Source: Amycolatopsis aidingensis (GTDB lineage Bacteria > Actinomycetota > Actinomycetes > Mycobacteriales > Pseudonocardiaceae). From it: a stretch of DNA of 64,000 nt. This document shows, one piece after another, positions 25,923 through 34,791 of the stretch. The stretch spans positions 682,001-746,000 of the forward strand of contig NZ_CP076538.1 in the NCBI RefSeq assembly GCF_018885265.1, written 5' to 3'. A program made the translations under genes and the position numbers. The notes beneath the pieces are model-generated. The model was not told the DNA's origin. It made no database searches and saw only the letters and a list, made by a program, of their open reading frames with translations. Within the stretch, counting starts at the first letter, position 1. Every line of letters begins with the position of its first letter.

Positions 25923-26977
25923 GCCCCGGCCCCCGGCCGGACCAGCACCTTGATCTGGTCGGTGCCCTCGGTGAGCGCATGGAACCCGGCGGTGACCACG
26001 TCCTCCAGCGGGATGATCGAGGTGATCAGCGGGCTCAGGTCCAGCGAACCCTCGCCGACCAGCCGGATCAGCTCGGGATGGCAGTCCCGGTAGCCGACGC
26101 TGGTGATGATCGACTGCTCGTCGTTGACCAGGGCGAAGGCGTCGATGCGCAGCTCGCCGCCCAGTCCGACCAGGATCATCCGGCCGCCAGGCCGGGTCGA
26201 CGCCAGGCAGGTCCGCACCGTGGTCTGCGCGCCGACCACCTCGAACGCGAGGTCCACCCCGGTCCCGTCGGTCAGTGCGCGCACCACCCCAGGGAGGTCG
26301 GGTTGCCTGGCGTCCAGGATGTCCGTGGCGCCAAGGCGGATCGCCAGGTCCAGCCGCTTCGGGTTGAGGTCCGCGGCGATGATCCGGCGTACTCCGCGCT
26401 GGGCGGCCAGCTGCACGATGAGCAGACCGATCGGACCGAGCCCGAGCACCAGCATGGTGTCGGCAGGGAGCAGCTCGGCGCGGCGCAGCGAGTGCAGGGC
26501 CACCGCGGCCGGTTCCAGCAGCGCGGCCTGCTCCAGCGGGAAGGAGTCCGGCAGCGGATGCACCATGTAGGCGGGCACGGTGGCGTACTCGGCGAGGCCA
26601 CCGTTGCCCATCAGCCCGGCGAAACCGAAGTGCCTGCAGATGTTGTACTCCCCGGCGGCGCAGCGGGCACAGGTCCCGCACCGGTAGTTCGGCTCCACGG
26701 CGACCTTGGTGCCCGGCACCAGCCCGGAGACCTCCGGCCCGGTCGCGGTGATCGTCCCGCAGAACTCGTGCCCCAGCACCAGCGGAGCGCGTACCCCGGA
26801 GGCCGGATGCGGCTCGGTCACCGGGATGGCATGCGGGCCGGAGGTGTACTCGTGCAGGTCGCTGCCGCAGATCCCGCAGTAGGCAACTTCGATCCGCACC
26901 TCGCCTGGCCGGGGTTCCGGAATGTCCACAGTGGTCACCCGGACGTCCTTGGCGCCGTGCCACACCGCGGCCCTCAT
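25919..26977 (-). CDS. Zinc-dependent alcohol dehydrogenase (2,3-butanediol/sorbitol dehydrogenase type)
   Basis: A 352-residue medium-chain dehydrogenase. Catalytic zinc ligands are C37 and the H70-E71 pair in GHE. The structural zinc lobe has Cys at 100, 103, 106 and 114. The Rossmann motif GLGPIG is near residue 183. The insert with PHAIPVTEPHP before the GHE motif is characteristic of butanediol dehydrogenases, which oxidise vicinal diols or acetoin. Start ATG at 26977 overlaps the MFS stop (ATGA) and the stop overlaps the SDR start, so all three are one translationally coupled unit. Confidence 0.87.
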   Translation of the reverse strand: MRAAVWHGAKDVRVTTVDIPEPRPGEVRIEVAYCGICGSDLHEYTSGPHAIPVTEPHPASGVRAPLVLGHEFCGTITATGPEVSGLVPGTKVAVEPNYRCGTCARCAAGEYNICRHFGFAGLMGNGGLAEYATVPAYMVHPLPDSFPLEQAALLEPAAVALHSLRRAELLPADTMLVLGLGPIGLLIVQLAAQRGVRRIIAADLNPKRLDLAIRLGATDILDARQPDLPGVVRALTDGTGVDLAFEVVGAQTTVRTCLASTRPGGRMILVGLGGELRIDAFALVNDEQSIITSVGYRDCHPELIRLVGEGSLDLSPLITSIIPLEDVVTAGFHALTEGTDQIKVLVRPGAGA

Positions 26978-28251
26978 CGGACCGGCTCCGGTTCCTGAGC
27001 GGCCGCGGCGGCGCGCCTGCGCAGCACCATCGGCGCGGTTTCCCGCAGCCCGAGGGAGAGCAGCACCACGAGTACCGCGCCACCGGCGGCGATGAACATC
27101 GCCGACTGCAGGCCCCAGATGTCGGAGGCCCAGCCGGCGACCAGCGGGCCGAGGAAGCCGCCCGCTAGCTCGCCGACGCCCATCACCAGGCCGAGCGCGG
27201 TGGCCAGGGCCGCCGGGTGCACGGTCTCCGCCGGGATGGTGGCCATGAACAGGGTGAAGCAGCCGAGTCCGGTGTAGGTCAGCACCACGATCACGCCCAG
27301 CAGCAACGGATCCGCCACGTACACCACGGCCAGCGGGCAGAGCGCGGCGACCGCGGTGAAGGCGATCATCGTGGTCTTGCGCCCGATCCGATCGGAGATC
27401 GCGGGAGTGAGGAAGCCCCACACCACCCAGGCCACCCCGAAGCAGGTCATGACGGCGCTCATGGTTCCCGGTGCGAAGCCCTTGACATCGGTAAGGTACT
27501 TCGGGGTGAAGGTGATGATCACGATGAACCAGGTGAGATAGCAGCAGGCGGCCAGTACGCACAGCAGCACGTTGCGGTGCCGCAGCACCTGCCACAGCGA
27601 GGGTTTCTCCGCGGTTGGGGTGCGTTCGGTGGTCGCCGTGACCCGGCCGAGCGGAGGGGTCTCCCGGACCGAGCGCCAGATCCACAGCGCGATCAGCAGC
27701 CCGGGAATGATGGTGAGGTGGAAGGCCGTCCGCCAGCCGTGCTCCTCGGCGATCCACACCGCCACCAGCGGGCAGACGATGCCGCCGAGCAGACCGGCCG
27801 ATGAGCCCTGCACCAGCCCCATGTTCAGCCCGCGCCGGTGCTCGGCCGAGGCCTCCACCATCAGCGACTGCGCGATCGGCAACACCGCGCCCTCGGCGAT
27901 GCCCATCAGCGCCCTGGCGATCAGCAGCCCGACGAACCCGGTCATCAGCCCGGATGCGGCGGAGAATACGGAGAACATGAGGACCGCGGCGATCAGGATC
28001 GGCTTGCGGGTGCCGAGCCGGTCGGAGAGCCTGCCGAAGAACAGGCCGGAAAGGGCCCAGGTGAGTGCGAGTACCCCGGACAGCGTGCCGAGCTCGGTGT
28101 TGGAGAGCCCGAAGTCGCCGTCGATATAGGGCGCCAGAAAGGACAGTGCCTGCCGATCGAAGAACACGAAACCGAAGGACAGGAACAGGACCGTCAGTAG
28201 CAGGTACTCGTACCGCCGCGCGGGGGTCGCCGGTGACCGGTTGCCGAACAT
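26974..28251 (-). CDS. MFS transporter (anion/organic acid symporter type)
   Basis: A 425-residue transporter with 12 predicted membrane segments. FFDRQALSFLAPYI in helix 1, GRLSDRLGTRKPIL after helix 2 and TPAISDRIGRKT in the second half are standard for the family that imports aromatic acids, hexuronates and similar anions. It starts 15 nt after the cupin gene and overlaps the dehydrogenase gene, so it is probably the uptake system for the operon's substrate. Confidence 0.85.
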   Translation of the reverse strand: MFGNRSPATPARRYEYLLLTVLFLSFGFVFFDRQALSFLAPYIDGDFGLSNTELGTLSGVLALTWALSGLFFGRLSDRLGTRKPILIAAVLMFSVFSAASGLMTGFVGLLIARALMGIAEGAVLPIAQSLMVEASAEHRRGLNMGLVQGSSAGLLGGIVCPLVAVWIAEEHGWRTAFHLTIIPGLLIALWIWRSVRETPPLGRVTATTERTPTAEKPSLWQVLRHRNVLLCVLAACCYLTWFIVIITFTPKYLTDVKGFAPGTMSAVMTCFGVAWVVWGFLTPAISDRIGRKTTMIAFTAVAALCPLAVVYVADPLLLGVIVVLTYTGLGCFTLFMATIPAETVHPAALATALGLVMGVGELAGGFLGPLVAGWASDIWGLQSAMFIAAGGAVLVVLLSLGLRETAPMVLRRRAAAAAQEPEPVR

Positions 28252-28266
28252 GGTGATCGCCTGACC

Positions 28267-28800
28267 TCAGCGGAAGAGCGAGTTGACGTAGTCGGCGCCG
28301 ATGCCGACCTTCTCGTAATGCTTGCGGCACAGGTCGATGTAGTCGTGCACATCGAAGAACCCGGCTGTGTCGCCGTTCTCGTCCAGCCAGATCAGCGGAC
28401 CCTTGACGATGAACATCGTCTTCATCGGCTCGTCGCTCTCGTAGGCGACCAGGGTGTGCCCCTCGCCGGGGGCCTCGTACACGAAGTCGCCTGCCGAGGC
28501 CGTCCAGGGGCGTTCCAGGTACCCCCATTTGCCGGAGATGGTGTAGGCGAACACCTCGTGCGGATGGTAGTGCCGGTTGACCAGTCCGGCCTCCTTGGCG
28601 CGCAGGATGTCCGACCAGGAGTTGTCCTTCACGTTGATCCACAGTGGACGTGATCCGACGGTGTCGGTGAAGGGCGCGTAGTAGCGGTCGTCATCGGTGG
28701 CAACCTGGGAGAGGTAGACCTCCGGTTGCGCATCCGGCTTGAAGGAGTTCTGGATCGGCTTGAGGCCCTTCCAGAACTCGGTGGTGGCCTGCTCGGGCAT
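28267..28800 (-). CDS. Cupin dioxygenase, 2,4'-dihydroxyacetophenone dioxygenase-like
   Basis: A 177-residue single-domain cupin. Motif 1 is HYHPHEVFAYTISGKWGYLE (77-96) with three His and a Glu as metal ligands; motif 2 includes GEGHTLVAY with H115. Length and motif layout resemble non-haem iron dioxygenases that cleave C-C bonds next to ketones (dihydroxyacetophenone dioxygenase and acetylacetone dioxygenase relatives). It is the first gene of the operon, with GGAGGGAAAC before the ATG. Substrate is unknown; with a diol-type dehydrogenase and an SDR it suggests catabolism of a hydroxyketone. Confidence 0.7.
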   Translation of the reverse strand: MPEQATTEFWKGLKPIQNSFKPDAQPEVYLSQVATDDDRYYAPFTDTVGSRPLWINVKDNSWSDILRAKEAGLVNRHYHPHEVFAYTISGKWGYLERPWTASAGDFVYEAPGEGHTLVAYESDEPMKTMFIVKGPLIWLDENGDTAGFFDVHDYIDLCRKHYEKVGIGADYVNSLFR

Positions 28801-28947
28801 GTTTCCCTCCTGTCCGCGACGACTGGTAACGGGCAGTCAACCCCGCCGGGGTGGCGTGGTCTTTCCCAGAAGGGACCTCACCGGTTGCCTGATCCGGACA
28901 TACCGGCAGAAGCTGCGATCTTGGACGACGAGGTGCAGGATGTCCGG

Positions 28948-29646
28948 ATGAGCACTGCGGTAGAGCCGGTGTCCCCGCCCCCGGACTTCCCCGTGTACGG
29001 GCTGGACCAGGCCTGGCAGGGACCGAGGTGGCTGGACTTCTTCGAGGCCAAACAGGGTGCGCCTGCCTGGGCGCTGTGGCTGGGCCATCGCGCCGAGGAC
29101 GGCTCCGGCGGGGTACGGATCGGTACCCTGCCCCGCTCGCGCTACGACGCGACGTTCACTCCCCGTGGCGGCGACAACCTCGCCCCGGTCGCGTTCAGCG
29201 CCGCCTTCGGCCTGGTCAACCTGACCCTGCCGGACGCGGCGGTGCAGCGCCCGGACGGGCTGATCCCCGCGCTGGTCGAACACGCGGAGCAACAGGCCAA
29301 GCGGCACGCCGAGTGGCGCCGGGTCACCTGGGACGTGGAGGGCACCCCGGTCCGGGCCGCGGTGTGGCGGTTCGCCGGCGCATGGGCGGGCTTCACCGAC
29401 GCACTCGGCGGGACGTACCTGGTGGCGGTCGGGATCGAAGTGCAGCCGGAAGGGCTGCGACTGAGCCGCTTCCCCGGCTCCAAGGAGCACGGGATCGACC
29501 TGGACGCCCCGCTGGATCTGGTGGAGCTGGGCAGGCAACGGCATGAGCGCCCGGACACCTGGCTACCCCCACCCCGCCGCGACTCCTTCCACCCCGATCA
29601 GCTCGCCGTCCTGGACCGCCCTTCCCCCACCCCACGAATGCCCTGA
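28948..29646 (+). CDS. Hypothetical protein
   Basis: A 232-residue soluble protein I do not recognise. It is rich in Trp, Pro and Arg, without signal peptide or membrane segment. PPPDFPVYGLDQAWQGPRWLDFFE near the start looks like a conserved recognition block. The start at 28948 is chosen because the open frame upstream lies in the divergent promoter region of the cupin gene. Before the AICE inserted, it would have converged with the MBOAT gene now at 40.2-41.6 kb. Confidence 0.7.
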   Translation: MSTAVEPVSPPPDFPVYGLDQAWQGPRWLDFFEAKQGAPAWALWLGHRAEDGSGGVRIGTLPRSRYDATFTPRGGDNLAPVAFSAAFGLVNLTLPDAAVQRPDGLIPALVEHAEQQAKRHAEWRRVTWDVEGTPVRAAVWRFAGAWAGFTDALGGTYLVAVGIEVQPEGLRLSRFPGSKEHGIDLDAPLDLVELGRQRHERPDTWLPPPRRDSFHPDQLAVLDRPSPTPRMP

Positions 29647-29721
29647 ACGTGGCTTTCGGGACGTTCAACGTCCCAAAAGTGCCGTTCGCAACGTCCAGTG
29701 TCTCGATCGCCACGTTCAGGG
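29641..29721. repeat. Intergenic inverted repeat beside attL
   Basis: Outer arms CCCTGAACGTGGC (29641-29653) and GCCACGTTCAGGG (29709-29721) are perfect 13-bp inverted repeats. An inner pair GGGACGTT/AACGTCCC lies at 29658-29674. The left arm includes the stop codon of the preceding gene. It may serve as a terminator for that gene or be one of the dispersed palindromic repeats of this genus; the second idea needs a genome search. Confidence 0.6.
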
Positions 29722-29751
29722 CGCTGGGTTGTCGGTCGGTGAGCTTGGTTC

Positions 29752-29764
29752 AGAACTGGTAGTA
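29752..29764. repeat. Attachment site, integrase side (attL)
   Basis: AGAACTGGTAGTA, repeated exactly at 40194-40206. It lies 43 bp past the integrase stop codon. Read on the minus strand with the chromosomal base that follows, it gives TAC TAC CAG TTC TGA, the presumed original end of the MBOAT gene. Confidence 0.75.
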
Positions 29765-29806
29765 GTGGTCACGGTCTCCCTTCTGACCTGCGGTAATGGA
29801 GATCAT

Positions 29807-31066
29807 TCAGGCCGCCAGGCCGTCATCGGGCCGTTCGGGGGAGCCAGGCCGGAACCCGAACGCCTTGTCGACAGCCCGCCGGGTCCGGTCCTTGCTGGAC
29901 GGCATCAAGTGCGTGTACGTCCGCAGGGTGAAGCCCGGATCTGCGTGACCCAGGTACTCCGCGAGGGCAGTGATCGTCTCGCCAGCGTCGAGCAGGGTGG
30001 AGGCGTAGAAGTGCCGCAGCGCGTGGAACCCATCGACCCGCGAGACCCGGACCACCCCCGCCTTCTCCAGCGCGGGCACCCACGTCCACTGGTTGTAGAC
30101 CGGCCGCCAAGCCGCTCTGCGGTCCCGGCTGTAGACGTAGACCGTCGCCGAGACGGGTTCACCATCCGGATGCTGCCATGGAAGCGTGACCGTGAGCGGA
30201 GGAAACCTCGCCGAGTGCTCACGGAGCGCGTGCGCCACCGAGTCTGGCAGCGGGATCTCACGCACCTTGCCCCGCTTGGGCGGTCCGAAGCACGGCTTGC
30301 CGTACACGATCTTGACCTGCCGTTGCACGGTCACGCTGCCGTTGCCGAAGTCCACGTCATCGACGGCGAGCCCGAAGACCTCACCCTGCCGCAGGCCGAG
30401 CCCGGCACCCAGCGTGACCGTGATCTTGTAACGCTCCGAGATCGCCTCGTGCACGGCATGTACCCGCTCCAGCGTCCATGGCACGATCTTCCGGGGCTGA
30501 ATCTGTGGCTTGCGGACCGAGGACGCGTTGCACGGGTTCTTCCGGATCAGCTCATCGTCAATCGCCGCGTTCAGGATGGCCTGTACATGGATGAACAGCA
30601 CCTGCCGGTAGCTCGCCGCCAGGCCCTGCTGTTGTAGCGCCCGGTCCCATTCCCTGATCACCGACGGTTTGATCATGTCCAGGTACTTGTCACCGAGGTA
30701 GGGGTAGACATGCTTCCGTAGCCGTACCCCGGTTGACTCGCGTGTGGACTCCTCGAACGTCTGCGACCGTAGCCAGCTTTCGCCGTACTCCCGGAACGGC
30801 ACCTTCCCGGCGTCCGGGTCCGTGTAGCTTCCCCGGTTCATCTCGTGCTCGACCCGGTTCAAGAACTCCTCGGCCGCACGCTTTTGCTTGTCCGGGAACG
30901 ACTTGCTGCGTTCCTTCCCAGTCGGGTCGACGTAGCGCACCTTGTAGCGCATGCCGACGCCGTACAGCTCGGTTCGTTCGAGCTCCGGCTTCCCACGCGC
31001 GTTGAACACTGGCTGACCGGACTCATCTTTCCTCGGCCGGTACCACCGATCTTGAATGTGTCCCAT
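29807..31066 (-). CDS. int: Tyrosine site-specific integrase
   Basis: A 419-residue tyrosine recombinase that integrates and excises the element. Residues ~85-190 are the SAM-like core-binding domain. The catalytic residues are visible: R226 in GLRQGE, H348-x-x-R351 in HALRH, H374 in LGHADPG and nucleophile Y384 in TYTHLM. The N-terminal ~60 residues form an arm-binding-like region. It starts within the excisionase stop (TGATG overlap). Its 3' end lies next to attL, and CCAGGCCG motifs in its last codons match repeats near attR. Confidence 0.92.
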   Translation of the reverse strand: MGHIQDRWYRPRKDESGQPVFNARGKPELERTELYGVGMRYKVRYVDPTGKERSKSFPDKQKRAAEEFLNRVEHEMNRGSYTDPDAGKVPFREYGESWLRSQTFEESTRESTGVRLRKHVYPYLGDKYLDMIKPSVIREWDRALQQQGLAASYRQVLFIHVQAILNAAIDDELIRKNPCNASSVRKPQIQPRKIVPWTLERVHAVHEAISERYKITVTLGAGLGLRQGEVFGLAVDDVDFGNGSVTVQRQVKIVYGKPCFGPPKRGKVREIPLPDSVAHALREHSARFPPLTVTLPWQHPDGEPVSATVYVYSRDRRAAWRPVYNQWTWVPALEKAGVVRVSRVDGFHALRHFYASTLLDAGETITALAEYLGHADPGFTLRTYTHLMPSSKDRTRRAVDKAFGFRPGSPERPDDGLAA

Positions 31067-31257
31067 CAGGCTGCCGCCTCCTGATCAAGCCAGGTTTGCA
31101 GGGCAGCCCGGTCGTAACGCAGGTGCCGTCCGATCTTGCGGACCGGCGGTCCCTCGCCGCGCCATTTCCATTGGTAGAGCGTCTTCACCGGCACGCCGAG
31201 GTACGCCGAGACATCCTCGGCCGTCCATAGTCGCTCGAACCTTCGTGTGTGCTCCAT
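31066..31257 (-). CDS. xis: Excisionase (MerR-type HTH, Xis)
   Basis: A 63-residue DNA-binding protein with one winged HTH: LWTAEDVSAYLGVPVKTLYQWKWRGEGPP, split here as TAEDVSAYLGVP and TLYQWKWRG, then RHLRYDRAALQTWL. This is the standard helix-turn-helix 17 excisionase of AICEs, directing Int toward excision. It is coupled to int by a TGATG overlap and sits 17 nt after the Rep gene. Confidence 0.9.
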   Translation of the reverse strand: MEHTRRFERLWTAEDVSAYLGVPVKTLYQWKWRGEGPPVRKIGRHLRYDRAALQTWLDQEAAA

Positions 31258-31274
31258 GCCGTCCCCCTCCCCGG

Positions 31275-32906
31275 TCAGACCGCTTGCCGAGTTGCCGAAG
31301 TTTCTGCCCCGCCTGGCGGTCCCTGCGCGGCGAGCAGTGCCCGGTCGTATTCGGCCCGCCAGGAGATGCGTTCCGCGATCGCGTGCATCAGCAGATGCGC
31401 CCGGGGCGGCACGTTCGGGTCACCGGGTGGGACCTTGCGCCACATCAGCCGGGAGGTGTCCTGCTCGGGCTTCTCGATCCCGATCGCGGCCAGCGCGTCC
31501 CGCACGAACGCCTTGCGGTCCGCCTTGTGGTCGGCCAGGGACTTACCCGACCACTTCCGGGAGACCAGCACCCGCCGTCCGGGCAGGCAGAGGGTGGACC
31601 GCCGGTGCGCCCTGCTTTTGCAGTGGCCGGGTGTCATCCGGCCGTGCGCCCCTTTGGGTTGCACCCCGTACAGCAGCCACACCGCACACCGAGGCGAACA
31701 CGGGGTCACAGCGAGTTCCGCGTGGAGCCGTTCGTGGTGTTCCCGCTGCCGCGCGCCCTCGGCTTCCACGACTTCGCCGGTTGCTTTGGTGAGGTACTTG
31801 GTCAGGTACCCGATGTGCCGCCCGGCTTCTTCGGTGCCGCCGAGGATGCCCTTGGAGTGCACCTGCCGCCCGAAGGCCACCACATGCGCGGGTTCCTCCA
31901 CCGCATCCACCGCCGCATCCCAGGCGGTGAGGGGTTGCCGGGTGTCGGGGTCCACGAACCCACGAGCGCGCATGTCCCACTCGGGTAGCCGGTCACTGTC
32001 GTAGACCAGCTCGTCATGCTGGGGCCACCAGACTTGGTGGTAGGTGGCCGCGGTGACCTGCCGGATCACCTCATGCGGAACCGACCCCCGAATCGCCGTG
32101 TGCAGATGCGGAGCCGCCCGCTTCTGCGGTTCCACGGTGGCGAAGTACTGCACGTCCCACCCCACGACCCGGCGCAGGTTCTGCCACCACCGGTCGACCA
32201 AGGCGGAGAAGTGCACCGCATCCCGCGCCGCCCTGCGATAGTCGTAGGAGTCCGGGTCGACGGGGGTGCCGTCGTCGCGGACCCGGCCGTAGGTGTCCAG
32301 GGTGAGGGTGACGAACATGGATGGCCGGAACCGGCCCGCATACTCCCGCCCGACCGTGGTCTTGGCGACCTTCTTACGCGGCAGGTCCGGTGCGTCCTGT
32401 CGCCGCCGGGTGGACCGCTTCCGAGCCGGAGTCACGGCCGGTTCCGGGGAGGGCAGCCGTCCCCGCATCCCCGTCGCCCGTAACTCGTCATCCAGACCCC
32501 GGATGTCGTCGCGCAGCTCTTCGGCCTGCCCAGCCTCACCCTCGCCCAGGGCTTGCCGGTAGGCGTGCACGAGGTCCGCCCGCGCCTCCAGCAGTTCGGT
32601 CTGCTGCTGGGTGGGAGGCTCGGGGGTGAAGTCGGGTTCCTCGGTCAGGTGCCAGCCCTCGCGGCACTGCGCCTGCCGCAGCGCCTTCGCCTTCCGCGCA
32701 CACGGCAGGCACACACTTTCCACGGTGCTGCCACACGGCACGGGGACGTAGCGCAGTTCCCCGGTGTCGGGATCGCCGACCTCCATGGTGAACGGCCGCA
32801 CACACACCCCGTGCTTTTCCGCCGTGGCCGCCACCACCTCAGTCGATAAGGGCAGCCGCATCCGCTCCGCCCGAGTCCGGCCGGCGGCTTCTGACGTGGT
32901 GCTCAT
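31275..32906 (-). CDS. Rolling-circle replication initiator (RepSA-like)
   Basis: A 543-residue initiator. Rolling-circle motifs appear in order: motif 1 FVTLTLD (198-204), motif 2 PHLH (266-269, metal-binding His pair) and motif 3 GYLTKYLTK (366-374, with nicking Tyr candidates Y367 and Y371). An N-terminal Cys cluster (C58, C66, C69, C81) probably binds zinc. The middle 95-180 is charged and linker-like. It nicks the element's origin for replication of the excised circle. The ATG at 32906 overlaps the upstream stop (TGATG), with GAGGTGG before it. Confidence 0.87.
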   Translation of the reverse strand: MSTTSEAAGRTRAERMRLPLSTEVVAATAEKHGVCVRPFTMEVGDPDTGELRYVPVPCGSTVESVCLPCARKAKALRQAQCREGWHLTEEPDFTPEPPTQQQTELLEARADLVHAYRQALGEGEAGQAEELRDDIRGLDDELRATGMRGRLPSPEPAVTPARKRSTRRRQDAPDLPRKKVAKTTVGREYAGRFRPSMFVTLTLDTYGRVRDDGTPVDPDSYDYRRAARDAVHFSALVDRWWQNLRRVVGWDVQYFATVEPQKRAAPHLHTAIRGSVPHEVIRQVTAATYHQVWWPQHDELVYDSDRLPEWDMRARGFVDPDTRQPLTAWDAAVDAVEEPAHVVAFGRQVHSKGILGGTEEAGRHIGYLTKYLTKATGEVVEAEGARQREHHERLHAELAVTPCSPRCAVWLLYGVQPKGAHGRMTPGHCKSRAHRRSTLCLPGRRVLVSRKWSGKSLADHKADRKAFVRDALAAIGIEKPEQDTSRLMWRKVPPGDPNVPPRAHLLMHAIAERISWRAEYDRALLAAQGPPGGAETSATRQAV

Positions 32907-33301
32907 CAGGCGGCCACCTCCCCGGTCCACTCGTGCAGCAGCGAGAGCGGCGCATGCTGGGTCACCCCGGCGGTGAGGGTGGGGAACACGGCCGGGTCGT
33001 AGGCGAGCCCGCCCCAGACCTCGATCGGGAACCCGGAGGGCATCCGCCCGCACACGGTGACCAGCACCCCGTCTCCGGCGGTGGTGTAGCGGCGCAACTC
33101 AACATGCGGATGGTCGAGGGTGGCGGCCCAGGCCAGCAGCGCCCCGGCCAGCGCACCCCGTCCCGGCGAGAGGTGGACCTCCACCGGCCGATCGTCGTCC
33201 GCCGACACCCGCACCGAATACGGCCCCGGAAGGCCATACCCGTCCAGGTGCGCCCGGAAAGCGTCCAGGAACGGCCGCACGTCCTCTGTGGTGGTGTTCA
33301 T
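32906..33301 (-). CDS. AICE-conserved hypothetical protein between traB and rep
   Basis: A 131-residue soluble protein of unknown function. It has the pattern of a small alpha/beta domain (GPYSVRVSADDDRPVEVHL, then GVLVTVCGRMPSGFPIEVWGG). Both ends overlap neighbouring genes (ATGA with traB, TGATG with rep), showing a tightly coupled operon. A protein in this position is common in pSAM2-like elements. No motif allows a functional call. Confidence 0.75.
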   Translation of the reverse strand: MNTTTEDVRPFLDAFRAHLDGYGLPGPYSVRVSADDDRPVEVHLSPGRGALAGALLAWAATLDHPHVELRRYTTAGDGVLVTVCGRMPSGFPIEVWGGLAYDPAVFPTLTAGVTQHAPLSLLHEWTGEVAA

Positions 33302-34791
33302 GCCACTGCACCCCCATCCCGCTCGCCGCGCTCGGGGAACGACAGGACTTGCGCCCGATGGGTAGGCACCCCGGTCACGGTCGTGACCAGCTCATCCAGA
33401 TCGTCATCAGTCACGTGGAACGCCCGGGCACGGAACGGTTCCCGCCGCCCGTCTTCCTTCGCCCAGGCGACACCCGGGGTCTGCTCCGAGATCTCATGCG
33501 CCGTCGCGCCCCGCTCACGCACCCCGTCCCCTAACACCATGTCGACCTGTTGCTTCTCATCCAGGCGCATCGCGATCCGGGTGGTGAACAGGTGCCGGAA
33601 CCCCACCACCTCCTTACGCGGGTCTTGGAGCAGGCCGAGGACGCACACGCCCGGGGCGCGGCCTTGGCTGGTGATGGTCTGCACGGCCCTGGTCGCGCGT
33701 TCGCGCAGGGTTTTGTCCGGCTGGTAGGCGATCACGTCCGCCAGCTCGTCCACCACCAGCAGCAGGAACGGATCACCCGTCGACGGCGACCAGGACCGCA
33801 ACCAGCCCCGATACCGCGAAGCCCGGGTCTTGACCTCGGTGGCGATGTCTTCCAGCAGCGCCACCGCATCCGGCCCGTTGTCGAACACCACCCGATTGCC
33901 GAACACTTCCGGAGCCTGCCCGAGTTCCATCCCGCCCTTCGGGTCGATCCCGTACAGCCGGACCTGCCCGGTGCGGATCATCGGCGCCAGGGCACGGACG
34001 ATGGCCCACAGCAGTGAACCCTTCCCGGCGCCGGACACGCCCACGACGAGCAGGTGCCGGGCGAGCAGCCGCAGCCGCCACAGCTTCCCGGTCTCGGTGC
34101 GCCCGACCGGCAGCCGCTTCAGATCCACCCCGGCTGCATCGTCCGCCAGTGCCGGGGCCGGAATCGGCCGCTGGAGTGGGTCACGGTGCACGAAGTCCAG
34201 CTCCAGGCGACCCGGCTTGCGCACCCGCACCCGGCACGAGGACGCCTTGAAGGCATGCGCCAACCCCGAGGCGTGGGCTTCCCACTGCTCCGGCGCCTGG
34301 CCCTTGACCATGCGGACCCGCACCCGGTCCCGCCATCCCTCGGAGCGGACCCGGCCGAGTTTCGGGCGGTGTTCTTTGCCGCGTACGAGCTTGACCAGGT
34401 CTGACAGCCGCATCACCGACCGCCAGTCGGCCGAGTAGACCGCGAGTTGCCGGATCTCGGAGCGGGCCGGTCCGGCGATGCGCCAGAACGAGTCCGGATG
34501 CACCCGCCACCACACCACCAGCCCCACCGTGAGCCCGGCGACCGTGCCGCCCACCGCCCAGTGACCCGCGATCATGTCGAACCAGGCCGTCACCACAGCG
34601 GCGAGCACGAGCAGCGGGTAGCGCCACACCACCCGACCCAGCAGCGCCAGCAGCCACGCCAGCACCCAGACCACAGCGACCGGCAGACAGACGAGCTTGA
34701 CCCAGCCGGGCAGCAGGGTCCACCACGGCAACCGAGGCCGGGCGATCTCCAACGGCGCCGGATCCACCCAGCGCGACTCCCGCGCACCCAT
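33298..34791 (-). CDS. FtsK/SpoIIIE-type conjugal DNA translocase (TraB/TraSA-like)
   Basis: A 497-residue motor protein for AICE transfer. N-terminal membrane helices span about residues 31-95, a DNA-binding/linker region follows, and the ATPase has Walker A GVSGAGKGS (251-259) and Walker B FLLLVVDEL (342-350). The C-terminal TTVTGVPTHR region may recognise the cis-acting transfer locus, which is inference. Family members form a hexameric pore and move double-stranded DNA between mycelia. The ATG at 34791 overlaps the stop of a small zinc-finger ORF. Confidence 0.9.
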   Translation of the reverse strand: MGARESRWVDPAPLEIARPRLPWWTLLPGWVKLVCLPVAVVWVLAWLLALLGRVVWRYPLLVLAAVVTAWFDMIAGHWAVGGTVAGLTVGLVVWWRVHPDSFWRIAGPARSEIRQLAVYSADWRSVMRLSDLVKLVRGKEHRPKLGRVRSEGWRDRVRVRMVKGQAPEQWEAHASGLAHAFKASSCRVRVRKPGRLELDFVHRDPLQRPIPAPALADDAAGVDLKRLPVGRTETGKLWRLRLLARHLLVVGVSGAGKGSLLWAIVRALAPMIRTGQVRLYGIDPKGGMELGQAPEVFGNRVVFDNGPDAVALLEDIATEVKTRASRYRGWLRSWSPSTGDPFLLLVVDELADVIAYQPDKTLRERATRAVQTITSQGRAPGVCVLGLLQDPRKEVVGFRHLFTTRIAMRLDEKQQVDMVLGDGVRERGATAHEISEQTPGVAWAKEDGRREPFRARAFHVTDDDLDELVTTVTGVPTHRAQVLSFPERGERDGGAVA

